Notes: a model not told the origin generated them from the sequence alone. A stretch of DNA of 64,000 nt from an uncultured Eubacteriaceae bacterium (GCA_945867155.1 CAMBHL010000003.1:96099-160098); one strand, 5' to 3'; positions 26,036 through 34,666 are shown, numbered from the stretch's first letter. Made by a program: numbers and translations.

Positions 26036-27457
26036 CTATTCGTTGATAATTCCCGTCTGCGCCATGCGCTTTTTGTAAAGGGAAAGGGTCAGACAAACCG
26101 CCACAACAGCCGCGGCCAATTCGCCCATGGGGATCGAAAACCAGACCCAAAATGCAGGCCGCAGGGTTTTGGTCAGGACATACGCGGCCGGCAGCGGCAC
26201 CGCAATGAACCGGATCAGCGACACGATCAAAGAATCGGTGCCATTGCCCAGAGCCTGACAGACCCCTTGAAGAATGATATTCACCCCGGCAAAGAAAAAG
26301 CCAGCGACGATGATCTTCAGGGCCTGAACGCAGAGGGCACTGGTTTCAGCGCTCACCGAAAAGATCGAGACGATCGGCTGGGTGAAGCCGGCCAAAAGCA
26401 CCACGCCGATGGCCATGATGGCGGTGATGTCGACCAGAGCCCAGCGGATGGCGCTGGCAATGCGCCCTTTTTTCCGCGCGCCGTAATTGTACGCGATAAT
26501 CGGAATCGACGCATTATTCAGACCGTAGCCTGGCATGAAAATAAAATTTTGAAGTTTGTAATAGATGCCGTAGGCGGTCACGGCCGCTTCGGAAAGGCTG
26601 CCCAGAATCAGATTCATCGCGTAGGCCATGATCGGCACGAGAATCTGCATGATGATTGCCGGAACCCCGACCTGATACAATTCCCGTAGGAGTTTGGCAT
26701 TCGGCTTGAGATCTGAACGTCTGATGGCCATAAAGCGTTCTTTTTTTAAATAGAAAGAGCCGATCCAGATCAACGAGACAAACTGGCCGATGACGGTGGC
26801 GACGGCCGCACCTGTGACCCCCATCGCCGGCAGTCCCAGCCAACCATAAATCAAAATCGGATCTAAGATGATATTGGTCAATGCGCCGGCCATCTGGGTC
26901 ATCATGGTGATTTTCGTCCGGCCCGTCGCGATCATCACTTTTTCAAGGCTCATGTAGGCCAAAGAGCCCAGCGAAAAAACAGAAATGATCCGGACGTAGA
27001 TCGTACCGAAAGCGGCAATCACGGGATCATGGGTCTGGCTGCGGATAAAAGTGCCGGCACCGAACAGCCCGAAGACGAACATGGCGAGAAAATACATGCA
27101 GGAGGCAAAAAGAGCGTTGCCCGCTGCATTTTCCGCCTGTCGCTTGGCCTTCATGCCGAGATACCGCGCGACCAGGGCATTGATCCCCACGCCGGTGCCC
27201 ACCCCGAGGGCAATGATGAGCATCTGGATCGGAAAACTCAGGGTCAGGGCATTGATTGCCTTTTCCCCTGCGTGGACCACCCCTGCGGTGTCCGGAATGC
27301 GCGAAACGTAAAAGGTATCCACCACGTTGTATAGGGCCTGCCCCAGCATGGAAATCATCATGGGCAGTCCCATGTTCATCATGAGCTTCGGCACCGGCAT
27401 GGCGAGCATTTTATTTTTATTTTCGTTATTATTCGATTTCTCTTGATCCGAATTCAA
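26036..27457 (-). CDS. MATE family efflux transporter
   Basis: The 473-residue protein has about twelve membrane segments and the MATE/NorM pattern: GLPMMISMLGQALYNVVDTFYVSR near the start, then GVGTGVGINALVARYLG, and the repeat in the second half with YGLNNASIPIIAYNYGARKK. Such exporters use Na+ or H+ gradients to remove cationic drugs or metabolites. Its stop is only 6 bases from the niaR stop (convergent). TATAAT lies about 40 bases upstream of the start, but no good -35 box was found. Confidence 0.92.
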   Translation of the reverse strand: MNSDQEKSNNNENKNKMLAMPVPKLMMNMGLPMMISMLGQALYNVVDTFYVSRIPDTAGVVHAGEKAINALTLSFPIQMLIIALGVGTGVGINALVARYLGMKAKRQAENAAGNALFASCMYFLAMFVFGLFGAGTFIRSQTHDPVIAAFGTIYVRIISVFSLGSLAYMSLEKVMIATGRTKITMMTQMAGALTNIILDPILIYGWLGLPAMGVTGAAVATVIGQFVSLIWIGSFYLKKERFMAIRRSDLKPNAKLLRELYQVGVPAIIMQILVPIMAYAMNLILGSLSEAAVTAYGIYYKLQNFIFMPGYGLNNASIPIIAYNYGARKKGRIASAIRWALVDITAIMAIGVVLLAGFTQPIVSIFSVSAETSALCVQALKIIVAGFFFAGVNIILQGVCQALGNGTDSLIVSLIRFIAVPLPAAYVLTKTLRPAFWVWFSIPMGELAAAVVAVCLTLSLYKKRMAQTGIINE

Positions 27458-27591
27458 AATTTTTCCTCACTTTCTTTTTTCTGCAATCACAAGATTTTTA
27501 TTATAACCCAATTTTCTCATATATCACGGCTTTATGCTAAATCTCAGACAGAGACCAAAAGAAAAGCAATGGCAGTTTTATTCAATCAATT

Positions 27592-28287
27592 TCAAGCCTT
27601 TTTCCACGGCCGGCTCTTGCCGGTCCAGCCCTGCTTCTGCCAGTACGCCTTGTCAGTCTCAGACAGGCCGCCCCGGGAAATGCGGCGCATGAGATTAAAC
27701 ATCGCCTTGGTTTTAAAACCCGGTTTGACACGTCCGGCTCTTTTTTGAATCCGCCGGGCCGCCCGGCCGACTTTTTTTGAAATCTCAGTCTTTTTCTCAG
27801 AGGGCACCGTCTCCCAGCTCACCGCCCGCACGTTGACGCCGATCTTTTCGATATGAGATATGCCCCAGAACGACAGACTGTCCGCCATGTCTTTATTCGC
27901 CGAACGGGTGCCGCTGCCCGCCGCCGTAGATATCACGACGCCCTGCTTGAAAAACATCTCGGGGTCCGGCCGGTGCAGCATCCAGCGGTAGGCGTAATGA
28001 TCCAAAAAGGCTTTCATCGCGCCAGTCGCGTGGTAGACGTAAACGGGACTGGCCAGGATAATTAAATCCGCGCGGTTCAAAGCTTCAGTGATCGGCGCCA
28101 GTTGTTCATAATGGGGGCAGCGCTTTTCATCTTTCATAAAGCACTGATTGCAGCCGACACAGAAAGCCGAAAAATCCCGGGGCAGCATAAAGGAAGTGAC
28201 TGGTCCGCCCACCTGCTTTGCCAGGGTTTCGGCAATGTGCCAGGTGGAGCCCCGGTGGCTCTGACCGTGAATGATCACACTGTTCAT
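27592..28287 (-). CDS. Flavodoxin-fold NAD(P)H-dependent oxidoreductase
   Basis: The protein starts IIHGQSHRGSTWHIAETLA, a flavodoxin/FMN-reductase phosphate-binding loop, followed by a CVGCNQCFMKDEKRCPHYEQL cysteine-rich segment as in iron-sulfur flavoproteins, and LIILASPVYVYHATGAMKAFLDHYAYRW. AGGAGG just before the ATG at 28287 fixes the start; the longer frame to 28362 reads back into the uracil glycosylase gene. It overlaps that stop by 4 bases (ATGA), so the two are translated together. The electron partner is unknown. Whether an Fe-S cluster is bound cannot be decided, as only four clustered cysteines are present. Confidence 0.85.
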   Translation of the reverse strand: MNSVIIHGQSHRGSTWHIAETLAKQVGGPVTSFMLPRDFSAFCVGCNQCFMKDEKRCPHYEQLAPITEALNRADLIILASPVYVYHATGAMKAFLDHYAYRWMLHRPDPEMFFKQGVVISTAAGSGTRSANKDMADSLSFWGISHIEKIGVNVRAVSWETVPSEKKTEISKKVGRAARRIQKRAGRVKPGFKTKAMFNLMRRISRGGLSETDKAYWQKQGWTGKSRPWKKA

Positions 28288-28862
28288 CTTAAAACCTCCG
28301 CTACTCTTTTTTGAAGGGCTGGAATCACTTCTTCTGCAAACCATGGATTTTTCCCCTGCCACCGAAAATTTAACGGGCTCGGGTGCACCAAAGGCATCAC
28401 GTCCGGCAGGTATTCCCGGTAAGCCCGCACGGTCTCGGTGAGATTGCGCTTCATCTTTTCTTTTAAATAGCGCTTGACCGCGTACTGGCCGATCAGCAGC
28501 GTCAGATCCACATCCGGCATTAATTTTAAAAGTCTCGGGTGGTAGGTTTTGCAGATAAAGGCCCGCGGCGCCTTGTCGCCGCTCTTCCCCTTGCCCGGAA
28601 AATAGAAATCCATCGGCAGAATCGCCACTTCTTCCCCATAAAACGTCTTGTCATCTACGCCAAGCCACCCCATTAGCTTTTTGCCCGAAACGTCGTGAAA
28701 CAAGTGCCCGGCCGCTTCAGTCTTCTGCCCCGGCGCCTGGCCGATGATGAGCACTTTGGCCTTGGGGTGAATCTGAAACAGCGGGTGAATGCCCCTTTCG
28801 GTGTATGTGCGGTTGCGGCTGTCGTTTTCGATTTCGTTTATGATCCCCTGAAGTGTGTCCAT
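28284..28862 (-). CDS. Uracil-DNA glycosylase family protein
   Basis: The 192-residue protein belongs to the uracil-DNA glycosylase superfamily (PF03167 type), which excises damaged bases in DNA. The first motif is VLIIGQAPGQKTEAAGHLFHD and the C-terminal DNA-intercalation motif is HPSPLN. The motif residues differ from family 1 UNG and from the Fe-S family 4 enzymes (no four-cysteine cluster). The exact base preference is therefore open. It is the first gene of a two-gene unit with a flavodoxin-like protein. Confidence 0.85.
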   Translation of the reverse strand: MDTLQGIINEIENDSRNRTYTERGIHPLFQIHPKAKVLIIGQAPGQKTEAAGHLFHDVSGKKLMGWLGVDDKTFYGEEVAILPMDFYFPGKGKSGDKAPRAFICKTYHPRLLKLMPDVDLTLLIGQYAVKRYLKEKMKRNLTETVRAYREYLPDVMPLVHPSPLNFRWQGKNPWFAEEVIPALQKRVAEVLR

Positions 28863-28992
28863 GTGATGGCCCCCTTGCTTTATTTAAATTAAATTGATTT
28901 TATCACAGGACACTGAGCATTTGTCCGCAAAAGGGAGTGTAAATCAATGTAAAGGGTTGAATTTGTATCATTATTGTGAAATTCTGTAAAAA

Positions 28993-29034
28993 ATCGTGGT
29001 TTTAAATTGTCTAAATTTCTATCGTGGTTTAAAA
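28993..29034 (+). repeat. Direct repeat upstream of the rpiB-kinase unit
   Basis: ATCGTGGTTTTAAA at 28993-29006 and ATCGTGGTTTAAAA at 29021-29034 are near-identical, 28 bases apart, in the 220-base gap before the rpiB-like gene. They could be operator half-sites for a sugar-responsive regulator not present in the window. Confidence 0.5.
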
Positions 29035-29110
29035 TAGGCTTTGTAAAGGAATAAAAACACAAAACACATTAAAAGTATATGGTTTTTGACAAATTTTAGG
29101 AGGAATAAAA

Positions 29111-29554
29111 ATGAAAATTGTTTTTGGCTGTGATCCAAACGCCACGGATTTCAAACTGCAGTTAATGGATTATGTGAAAAGCTTGGGCCACGAAGTGACC
29201 GACTTCGGTTCTGACGACCCGATTTACGCCAATGTGGCCATCAAATGCGCAGAAGCTGTTGCAGCCGGCGAATTCGACCGCGGCATCGTCGTGTGCGGCA
29301 CCGGAATCGGCGTCTCCATCGCCTGCAACAAAGTCAAAGGCGCTTACGCGGCCTGCATCCACGACGTGTATCAGGCACAGCGCGCCAAACTTTCAAACAA
29401 TGCCAATATCATCACCATGGGCGCCCAGGTGGTCGGCATCAAACTCGCTGAAATGATGGTCAAAGAATACTTAACCTGCGGCGAATTCGACACCAACGGC
29501 CGTTCCATGCCGAAGGTTCAGCGCATCGTCGACTACGAAAACGAACAACAATAA
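29111..29554 (+). CDS. rpiB: RpiB/LacA/LacB family sugar-phosphate isomerase
   Basis: RpiB-type enzymes interconvert aldose and ketose phosphates, classically ribose and ribulose 5-phosphate. The 147-residue protein has GCDPNATDFK at the start, VTDFGSDDP, the active-site segment GIVVCGTGIGVSIACNKVKGAYAA and the NNANIITMGAQVVG stretch. The cysteine of VCGTGIG is the usual general base. AGGAGG is 8 bases before the ATG. Its partner is an FGGY kinase 41 bases downstream, so the natural substrate may be a pentulose or tetrulose phosphate and not ribose 5-phosphate itself. Confidence 0.9.
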   Translation: MKIVFGCDPNATDFKLQLMDYVKSLGHEVTDFGSDDPIYANVAIKCAEAVAAGEFDRGIVVCGTGIGVSIACNKVKGAYAACIHDVYQAQRAKLSNNANIITMGAQVVGIKLAEMMVKEYLTCGEFDTNGRSMPKVQRIVDYENEQQ

Positions 29555-29595
29555 GCAATTTCAATACAATTTAATATAAAGGAGAGTTAGGAGTA

Positions 29596-31143
29596 ATGGC
29601 TAAATATTTAATGGGGATTGACGCCGGAACCGGCAGTGTCCGCGTCGCAATTTTTGACTTAAAAGGGCGCAACCGTGCGTACGACGTTCAGGAATATCCA
29701 ACCACCTATCCGCACAACGGCTGGGCGGAACAGGACGATGAAAAATGGCTGGTCGCTTTGGGGGAAGCGATTCCAAACGCCATTAACAAAGCGCAAGTTG
29801 ATCCTGAAGACATTGTCGCCATCACCTGCGACGCGACAACCAACACCCTTGTCTACCTCGGCGAAGACGACAAATCCGTGCGCAAACCGATTCTGTGGAT
29901 GGACGTCCGCGCTGCCGGCGAAGCCGCAGAAATCGACGAAATCCGCGATCAGTACGACGCAACGAAATTCTACAAACCGAGTTTCCGCGCCGATACGATG
30001 ATTCCGAAGAACATGTGGGTCAAACGCCACGAACCGGAAAACTGGGCCAAGACCAAGACCATGTTCGAATTTGAAGACTGGCTGAACTGGATCCTCACCG
30101 GCAAAAAGACCCTGTCCATGTCTGTCGCCGCTTTCCGCTGGAATTACGACGACAAAAACGGCGGTTTCCCGGTCGATCTGCTCAAAGCGGTCGGACTGGA
30201 CGATGTCCTCGACAAAGTGCCGAAGACCATCCTCAAAGTCGGCGAACCGGTCGGACAGGTTTCTGAAAAAGCAGCCGCTGCCTTCGGTCTGTCCACCAAG
30301 ACGGTCGTCATCGAAGGAACCGCAGACTGCAACGCCTGCATGTTCGGTGTCGGCGGGGTCCGCCCGAACGGCATGACCTTAATCGGCGGGACTTCATCCT
30401 GCCTCCTCGGCCTCTCTGAAGAAGAATTCCACGTCGACGGCGTCAACGGGACCTACCCGAACTGCATGTACGACGGCACCAGCCTCCTCGAAGGCGGCCA
30501 GACGGCATCCGGCGCCATTCTGACTTGGTTCAAGAACAACCTCGTCCCAGGTTCCTGGGTCGAAGAAGCGATGAACCGCGATGTGAATATCTACGATCTC
30601 ATCACGGAAAAAGCGAAAAAGGTTCCAATCGGTGCCGGCGGCGTCGTCATGATGGACTACTTCCAGGGCAACCGTGCGCCTTATTCGGACTCCAAAGCCC
30701 GCGGCATGTTCTGGGGACTCTCCATCGGGACCGATACGGCTGCCCTCGCCCGCGCTGTGTATGAAGGGGTCGCCTACGGTGCGAACCACTGCATCGTCAG
30801 CATGAAGAAAGCTGGCTATCAGGTCAACGAAATCTACGCCTGCGGCGGGATTGCCACTTCCGACTTCTGGCTGCAGATGCACTCTGACATCATCGGCGTG
30901 CCGATTTACACGACGATCGAAAACCAGAGCGCCGGCTGCCTCGGCGACGCCATTATCGCCGGTGTCGGTGCCGGATTATTCAAAGATTTCGGTGAAGCGG
31001 CTGACACCATGGTCCAGGTCGACAAGACTTACCGCCCGAACATGGAAAAACATGAAGAATACAAATTCTACATGGAACGCTACATGGAAACCTGGCCGGC
31101 CATGCGCGAAATCGTCCACAAGACCGTGGATCACAACGCTTAA
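29596..31143 (+). CDS. FGGY family carbohydrate kinase
   Basis: The 515-residue protein has the two-domain sugar kinase fold: LMGIDAGTGSVRVAIFD (phosphate 1), ITCDATTNTLVYL and ILWMDVRAAGEA in domain I, then GGTSSCLLGLS, the GGQTASGAILTWF loop and ACGGIATSDFWLQMHSDIIG (adenosine site) in domain II. It phosphorylates a sugar or polyol, most likely a pentulose or related ketose given the adjacent RpiB-type isomerase, but the sequence does not name the substrate. AAAGGAG precedes the ATG, and a strong terminator follows. Confidence 0.9.
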   Translation: MAKYLMGIDAGTGSVRVAIFDLKGRNRAYDVQEYPTTYPHNGWAEQDDEKWLVALGEAIPNAINKAQVDPEDIVAITCDATTNTLVYLGEDDKSVRKPILWMDVRAAGEAAEIDEIRDQYDATKFYKPSFRADTMIPKNMWVKRHEPENWAKTKTMFEFEDWLNWILTGKKTLSMSVAAFRWNYDDKNGGFPVDLLKAVGLDDVLDKVPKTILKVGEPVGQVSEKAAAAFGLSTKTVVIEGTADCNACMFGVGGVRPNGMTLIGGTSSCLLGLSEEEFHVDGVNGTYPNCMYDGTSLLEGGQTASGAILTWFKNNLVPGSWVEEAMNRDVNIYDLITEKAKKVPIGAGGVVMMDYFQGNRAPYSDSKARGMFWGLSIGTDTAALARAVYEGVAYGANHCIVSMKKAGYQVNEIYACGGIATSDFWLQMHSDIIGVPIYTTIENQSAGCLGDAIIAGVGAGLFKDFGEAADTMVQVDKTYRPNMEKHEEYKFYMERYMETWPAMREIVHKTVDHNA

Positions 31144-31175
31144 GTCCCAGCCTTCAGCTATTTTTGAAAACATTA

Positions 31176-31209
31176 AGCCCTCCTGTGAATATTCACAGGA
31201 GGGCTTTTT
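31176..31209 (+). terminator. Strong terminator of the rpiB-kinase unit
   Basis: A perfect 15-bp inverted repeat (arms beginning AGCCCTCCTG) with essentially no loop sequence left over is followed on the plus strand by TTTTTA. It also lies just beyond the stop of the convergent HxlR gene. Confidence 0.92.
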
Positions 31210-31235
31210 ACTCGATTCGCTTCTTCTCTTTTTAT

Positions 31236-31568
31236 TTATAAATTCGCTTCGCCCCAGTGCTTCAGTTCCAACAGAATCGGCATGAGGCTGCCCGCTTTTT
31301 CTGTCAGGGCGTATTCCACCCGCACCGGCATTTCGTTGTATTGATGACGTTCAATGAGCTCAGCGTCTTCCATCTCTTTGAGAGATTTCGAGAGCATCGT
31401 GTTCGTGATGCCGACAATGCGCCGGCGCAGTTCGCCGTAGCGCAGCACTTCTTCTTTCTGAATCGCACATAGAATCAAAATTTTCCATTTGCCGCCGATG
31501 AGATCCAGCACTTTTTTCAGGCCGCAGCCCGGGCCGCCCACGGTTTCGCATAAAACTTCTTTTTTCAT
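31236..31568 (-). CDS. HxlR family winged-helix transcription regulator
   Basis: The 110-residue protein has the HxlR pattern: an early CGLKKVLDLIGGKWKILIL segment, the recognition helix region ITNTMLSKSLKEMEDAELI and PVRVEYALTEKAGSL at the wing. Cysteines at the N-terminus (CETVGGPGCG) could sense redox state, as in related regulators. It is divergent from trxA. A thiol or aldehyde signal is an inference. Confidence 0.9.
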   Translation of the reverse strand: MKKEVLCETVGGPGCGLKKVLDLIGGKWKILILCAIQKEEVLRYGELRRRIVGITNTMLSKSLKEMEDAELIERHQYNEMPVRVEYALTEKAGSLMPILLELKHWGEANL

Positions 31569-31625
31569 CCTTAATATCTCCTTAAGACTCAGTTTTTTCT
31601 GATCAGGTCTCTTTATTTTGCGTAC

Positions 31626-31653
31626 TTGATCATTTTTTTATACCATGTATAAT
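31626..31653 (+). promoter_or_regulatory. trxA promoter
   Basis: TTGATC, 16 bases, TATAAT on the plus strand. A TGATCA box overlaps the -35, and a second TGATCA is at 31600-31605 next to the divergent HxlR gene; these may be its operator. Confidence 0.65.
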
Positions 31654-31702
31654 GAGTATATCAAAGATATTCAGGAATTCAAGAGAAGAAAGGAACTCGA
31701 AA

Positions 31703-32020
31703 ATGGAAAAACAATTTACACAAGATAATTTCAATCAGGAAGTGCTCGGCAGCGATGTGCCGGTGATGGTCGACTTCTACGCCAACTGGTGCGGCCCGTG
31801 CAAAATGATGGGGCCGATGGTCGAGAAAAAGGCAGCCCAGTACGACGGGAAAATCAAAATCGGCAAACTCAATGTCGACGAACAGCCGGAACTGGCGGCC
31901 CAGTACGGCGTCAGCAGCATCCCGAACTTCGTTTTCTTCAAAAACGGCAAAGTCGTGGATCAGGCGGTCGGCGCCATGCCGGAACCGATGCTCGACGGTA
32001 AGTTGAAAAATCTCCTGTAA
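31703..32020 (+). CDS. trxA: Thioredoxin
   Basis: The protein is a classical small thioredoxin of 105 residues with the active site WCGPCK (FYANWCGPCKMMGP), the cis-proline segment SSIPNFVFF and a final GKLKNLL helix. It would reduce cytoplasmic disulfides. The open frame starts at 31652 inside the promoter -10 box; the ATG at 31703 with AAGGAA upstream is chosen. It is monocistronic, ending in a good terminator. Confidence 0.95.
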   Translation: MEKQFTQDNFNQEVLGSDVPVMVDFYANWCGPCKMMGPMVEKKAAQYDGKIKIGKLNVDEQPELAAQYGVSSIPNFVFFKNGKVVDQAVGAMPEPMLDGKLKNLL

Positions 32021-32046
32021 AAATAAGTCAAACATCCCTCTATACG

Positions 32047-32074
32047 CCAGAGTCTTTTCGACTCTGGTTTTTTT
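32047..32074 (+). terminator. trxA terminator
   Basis: CCAGAGTC and GACTCTGG form an 8-bp stem with a TTTTC loop followed by seven T. Confidence 0.92.
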
Positions 32075-32108
32075 ATATGGTATGATAATAAAGTAGGAGG
32101 TGAAAACG

Positions 32109-32726
32109 ATGTATATTGCGAGCAAAAAAAGCCGAAAAAAGATCTTTCATACTGAACAGTGCAGCCATGTGAAAAACATCGCACCTCAAAACCGTCTTTA
32201 TTTCTACACCCTCCAGGATGCCCAGGCCGCTGGCTACCGATCTTGCCGCACTTGTTCCGCCGTGATGTGGTATTACCGCCGGGAATCTGCCGAACTCCTG
32301 TCCTTTTGCTTTGAAAACGGTCTGACGCTGCATTTCGACCGCAAAAAGGCGGCACTGAGCGTCAAAACGCCCCACAGCCTATGGAAGATCATCGTGAACG
32401 GTCAAGAAAACCAATTGTTTTTGTATCATCGCAATATGTTTGACAAAGAAGATCCCAAATCGCCTTTTCCTCTATACCACTCGCAGAAATTTCGCAGTCC
32501 GACCATTCTCGGCTATTTGGAGTACATCGTTCAGCACGACCATTACCGTCAATATAACCCTCTGGAAATCTATCATAAAAAACTGCGTTGGGACGAGCAT
32601 CATTACCGCAAAGGGTCAAAGCACTATAAAAAGCAGCAAAAACGCTTCAAAAGACAAAAGAAACGCCAGGCCATTCATCAGGTCGAAGCGCTGCTCAAAT
32701 CTTTGGGAGATTCCCATAAAAAATAG
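32109..32726 (+). CDS. Unknown protein with an N-terminal Ada-like zinc-binding motif
   Basis: The 205-residue protein begins with FHTEQCSHVKNIAP and, some 20 residues on, DAQAAGYRSCRTC. This resembles the short Ada-type metal-binding module (H/C, then C-x2-C) found fused to varied domains. The middle has no family I recognise. The last 45 residues are very basic (KGSKHYKKQQKRFKRQKKRQ), suggesting RNA or DNA contact. GGAGG 8 bases before the ATG at 32109 sets the start. It stands alone, between the trxA terminator and a convergent unit. Confidence 0.75.
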   Translation: MYIASKKSRKKIFHTEQCSHVKNIAPQNRLYFYTLQDAQAAGYRSCRTCSAVMWYYRRESAELLSFCFENGLTLHFDRKKAALSVKTPHSLWKIIVNGQENQLFLYHRNMFDKEDPKSPFPLYHSQKFRSPTILGYLEYIVQHDHYRQYNPLEIYHKKLRWDEHHYRKGSKHYKKQQKRFKRQKKRQAIHQVEALLKSLGDSHKK

Positions 32727-32741
32727 GCCGCCGCGGCGGCC
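32718..32741 (-). terminator. Terminator of the serpin unit
   Basis: GGCCGCCG and CGGCGGCC form a perfect 8-bp palindrome followed on the minus strand by TATTTTTT. It overlaps the stop codon of the convergent zinc-motif gene. Confidence 0.88.
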
Positions 32742-32750
32742 TGTTCTAAA

Positions 32751-33071
32751 TCAACGGTCATCAAAAAGCGCGTCGATGGCTTCGATTTCGTCGATCCATC
32801 CGAGGGAATCCGCCAGCCGCTTGCGCTGGCCCCGCTCTTTTATTTCGTACTCCCGAACCCCGCCGCTGAACAGGCCGCTCACCTGAATGTTCAAATAGGC
32901 GTAACCGAAATGCTTGTCTTTAACAGAGACTTGCACATTGTAATAATGGGACAGAATCTTTTGAATCTTGCCTACATCCGAATGCTCGACATAAGGTTCT
33001 TCAAAGAGCTTTTTACGAACATAGGGTTTTAACAGGCTGTCCAAGGCGCTGATGGTTAATTTTTCGCGCAT
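32751..33071 (-). CDS. Conserved-looking small protein, unknown
   Basis: The 106-residue protein has no signal peptide or membrane segment and is rich in charged residues. A run of aromatic residues (HYYNVQVSVKDKHFGYAYLN) in the middle suggests a beta sheet. I recognise no family. Its start overlaps the end of the serpin gene by 16 bases, so it is translated from the same transcript, and a terminator follows directly. A role linked to the serpin is possible but untested. Confidence 0.7.
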   Translation of the reverse strand: MREKLTISALDSLLKPYVRKKLFEEPYVEHSDVGKIQKILSHYYNVQVSVKDKHFGYAYLNIQVSGLFSGGVREYEIKERGQRKRLADSLGWIDEIEAIDALFDDR

Positions 33072-34171
33072 GGTTCTTCACCTTCTTTCAAATCATTCAC
33101 CACCCCGACAAAAACCGGCAGTGCCGTTTGCGTGTGCACAATGGCATAGAGGAACGGGCGGTCTAAAACCACTTCAAGATGAAAAACTGGCAGGCCAAAG
33201 ACAGCAACCACTGCGATCGTCGCCGTTGCAGCTTTTGTGCCATGAGGATTGACCTCTATTTTCGCCTGATGCAGAACAGAAGAAACGTACACAGGCAAAT
33301 CTGTCATTGGCGAAAAGTCTGCGCCACTTCCAAATGCCTTTCGTATGCCCTGGGTCTTTAAAAACTCGGATAAATCCTGACGGAAGCTGTTTTGAAATTC
33401 TGGCAGAGCCACATTGACTTTTTCTTCGCGCCGGTTACGATAAACTTGGGAAAAATCAACCGTATCGACGATTTTCTGCATCGCGCGCTTTCCCTTTTTC
33501 TTCGGCAGCAGCGCGACAAAGGAGAAATCCCGCTGATAGGGACGGACAAATCCAGTATAATCCTCGTTTTCGATATACTGATCTTCGGTGCTGTTCATCA
33601 TCCGCACTTCGCTCTTGGTGCCGTTGCTGTTTCGAAACACGCGCCCCTCTTCAAGATCATCTTCCTCATAGGGTTCCTGCCATTTGGCGTCAAAAGAAAC
33701 GGCATTGATCAAAGCAAAATCGAGAAGATCTGAATCGCCGACGATTTTCGGAATCATCCCATGGGTTTGATCGCGAACCCAGGTGTTAATGGCTTGGGGA
33801 AGATCATCTGTGGCAAAACATTTCCCCGCTAAGTTCTGAACGAATGCTTGAATAAAATCTTGATGCATACAGTTTTCCAACTCAGCATCAACCGCCGCCG
33901 CATTCGCAGAGATTAAACATTGAGTATGATCCAAAATTGATGCGAATTCTGAAACAGATTGAATCAACGCTTCGCCGGTCGGCATTTTCAAAGCCTGCAG
34001 GACTTCTTCCCGGGTTGAACCTTCCGACGAAAGTACCATCATGGCGAGCAGCGCCAAAACAGAATAGGGTGAGAAAACGCAGTTTGAGTTGCGGTCTTCA
34101 CGATAAAATGCGGACAGTGCCTGCTGCGTCAATTGATTGTAACACGCTTCCCAGGCCGCTCTCTCTTTCAT
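33056..34171 (-). CDS. Serpin family protein (serine/cysteine protease inhibitor)
   Basis: The 371-residue protein has the serpin fold signature: NCVFSPYSVLALLAMM near residues 30-45, INTWVRDQTHGMIPKIV, LINAVSFDAKWQEPY (breach and shutter strands), and the C-terminal VLHQAKIEVNPHGTKAATATIAV hinge leading to the reactive-centre loop and DRPFLYAIVHTQT. The small Ala/Thr residues after the hinge suit loop insertion, so it should be an active inhibitor. There is no signal peptide, so it probably acts in the cytoplasm or is released by an unusual route. Bacterial serpins are uncommon and patchy. Confidence 0.92.
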   Translation of the reverse strand: MKERAAWEACYNQLTQQALSAFYREDRNSNCVFSPYSVLALLAMMVLSSEGSTREEVLQALKMPTGEALIQSVSEFASILDHTQCLISANAAAVDAELENCMHQDFIQAFVQNLAGKCFATDDLPQAINTWVRDQTHGMIPKIVGDSDLLDFALINAVSFDAKWQEPYEEDDLEEGRVFRNSNGTKSEVRMMNSTEDQYIENEDYTGFVRPYQRDFSFVALLPKKKGKRAMQKIVDTVDFSQVYRNRREEKVNVALPEFQNSFRQDLSEFLKTQGIRKAFGSGADFSPMTDLPVYVSSVLHQAKIEVNPHGTKAATATIAVVAVFGLPVFHLEVVLDRPFLYAIVHTQTALPVFVGVVNDLKEGEEPCAKN

Positions 34172-34262
34172 CAGATTGCCTCCTTATGATCGATTGATTC
34201 TAAATCTATATTTTTATTTTACATCTGCTCTCCCGCTTTTTGGTGTCCTCCGTGGACACAGC

Positions 34263-34649
34263 TCACCCGAAATACCGCGCCATCACAGCTTTTGCTGCCG
34301 CATCTTCCAACCCAAAGAGCTGGAGCAGCGCCATAAAATTCCGGGGTTTTGCCCCATGCCCGTCGATTTCGACCGTTTGATCCGCAAAATCAATGGTCAG
34401 CTGCCAGAAGGTGCCGTCTGAAATCACGATGTCTGGATAAGCGTAATGGGGTTTCCAGGTATCGATCTGCAATGCCTTGAATGCCTGCAAAAAAGTATCT
34501 TGGTCTACTGCGCGTTCCTGTGGTTCTCCCAAAAACGGTTTATCGATAATACGGAAACTGCTTTCTTCGCAGACGGCCAAATATTCCTGTACGCCCGAAA
34601 AATGATTCTGGAGGGTTAATCGGATTTTTGAAATTGGATAGGCTCGCAT
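34263..34649 (-). CDS. Small protein of unknown function downstream of the SUV3-like helicase
   Basis: The 128-residue protein has a central WKPHYAYPDIVISDGTFWQLTIDF strand pair and a GAKPRNFMALLQLFG helix. This pattern occurs in small uncharacterised Firmicutes proteins. The frame is open to 34790, but that part is antisense-like Arg-rich sequence over the helicase end. The ATG at 34649 has AGAGG upstream and lies 17 bases after the helicase stop, so the two are likely co-transcribed. Confidence 0.65.
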   Translation of the reverse strand: MRAYPISKIRLTLQNHFSGVQEYLAVCEESSFRIIDKPFLGEPQERAVDQDTFLQAFKALQIDTWKPHYAYPDIVISDGTFWQLTIDFADQTVEIDGHGAKPRNFMALLQLFGLEDAAAKAVMARYFG

Positions 34650-34666
34650 ATAGATGCACCTCTCTC

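Noticed and set aside
29086..29091. TTGACA just before the rpiB-like gene, as a -35 box
   Set aside because: It is only 20 bases before the ATG, leaving no room for a -10 box and start point.
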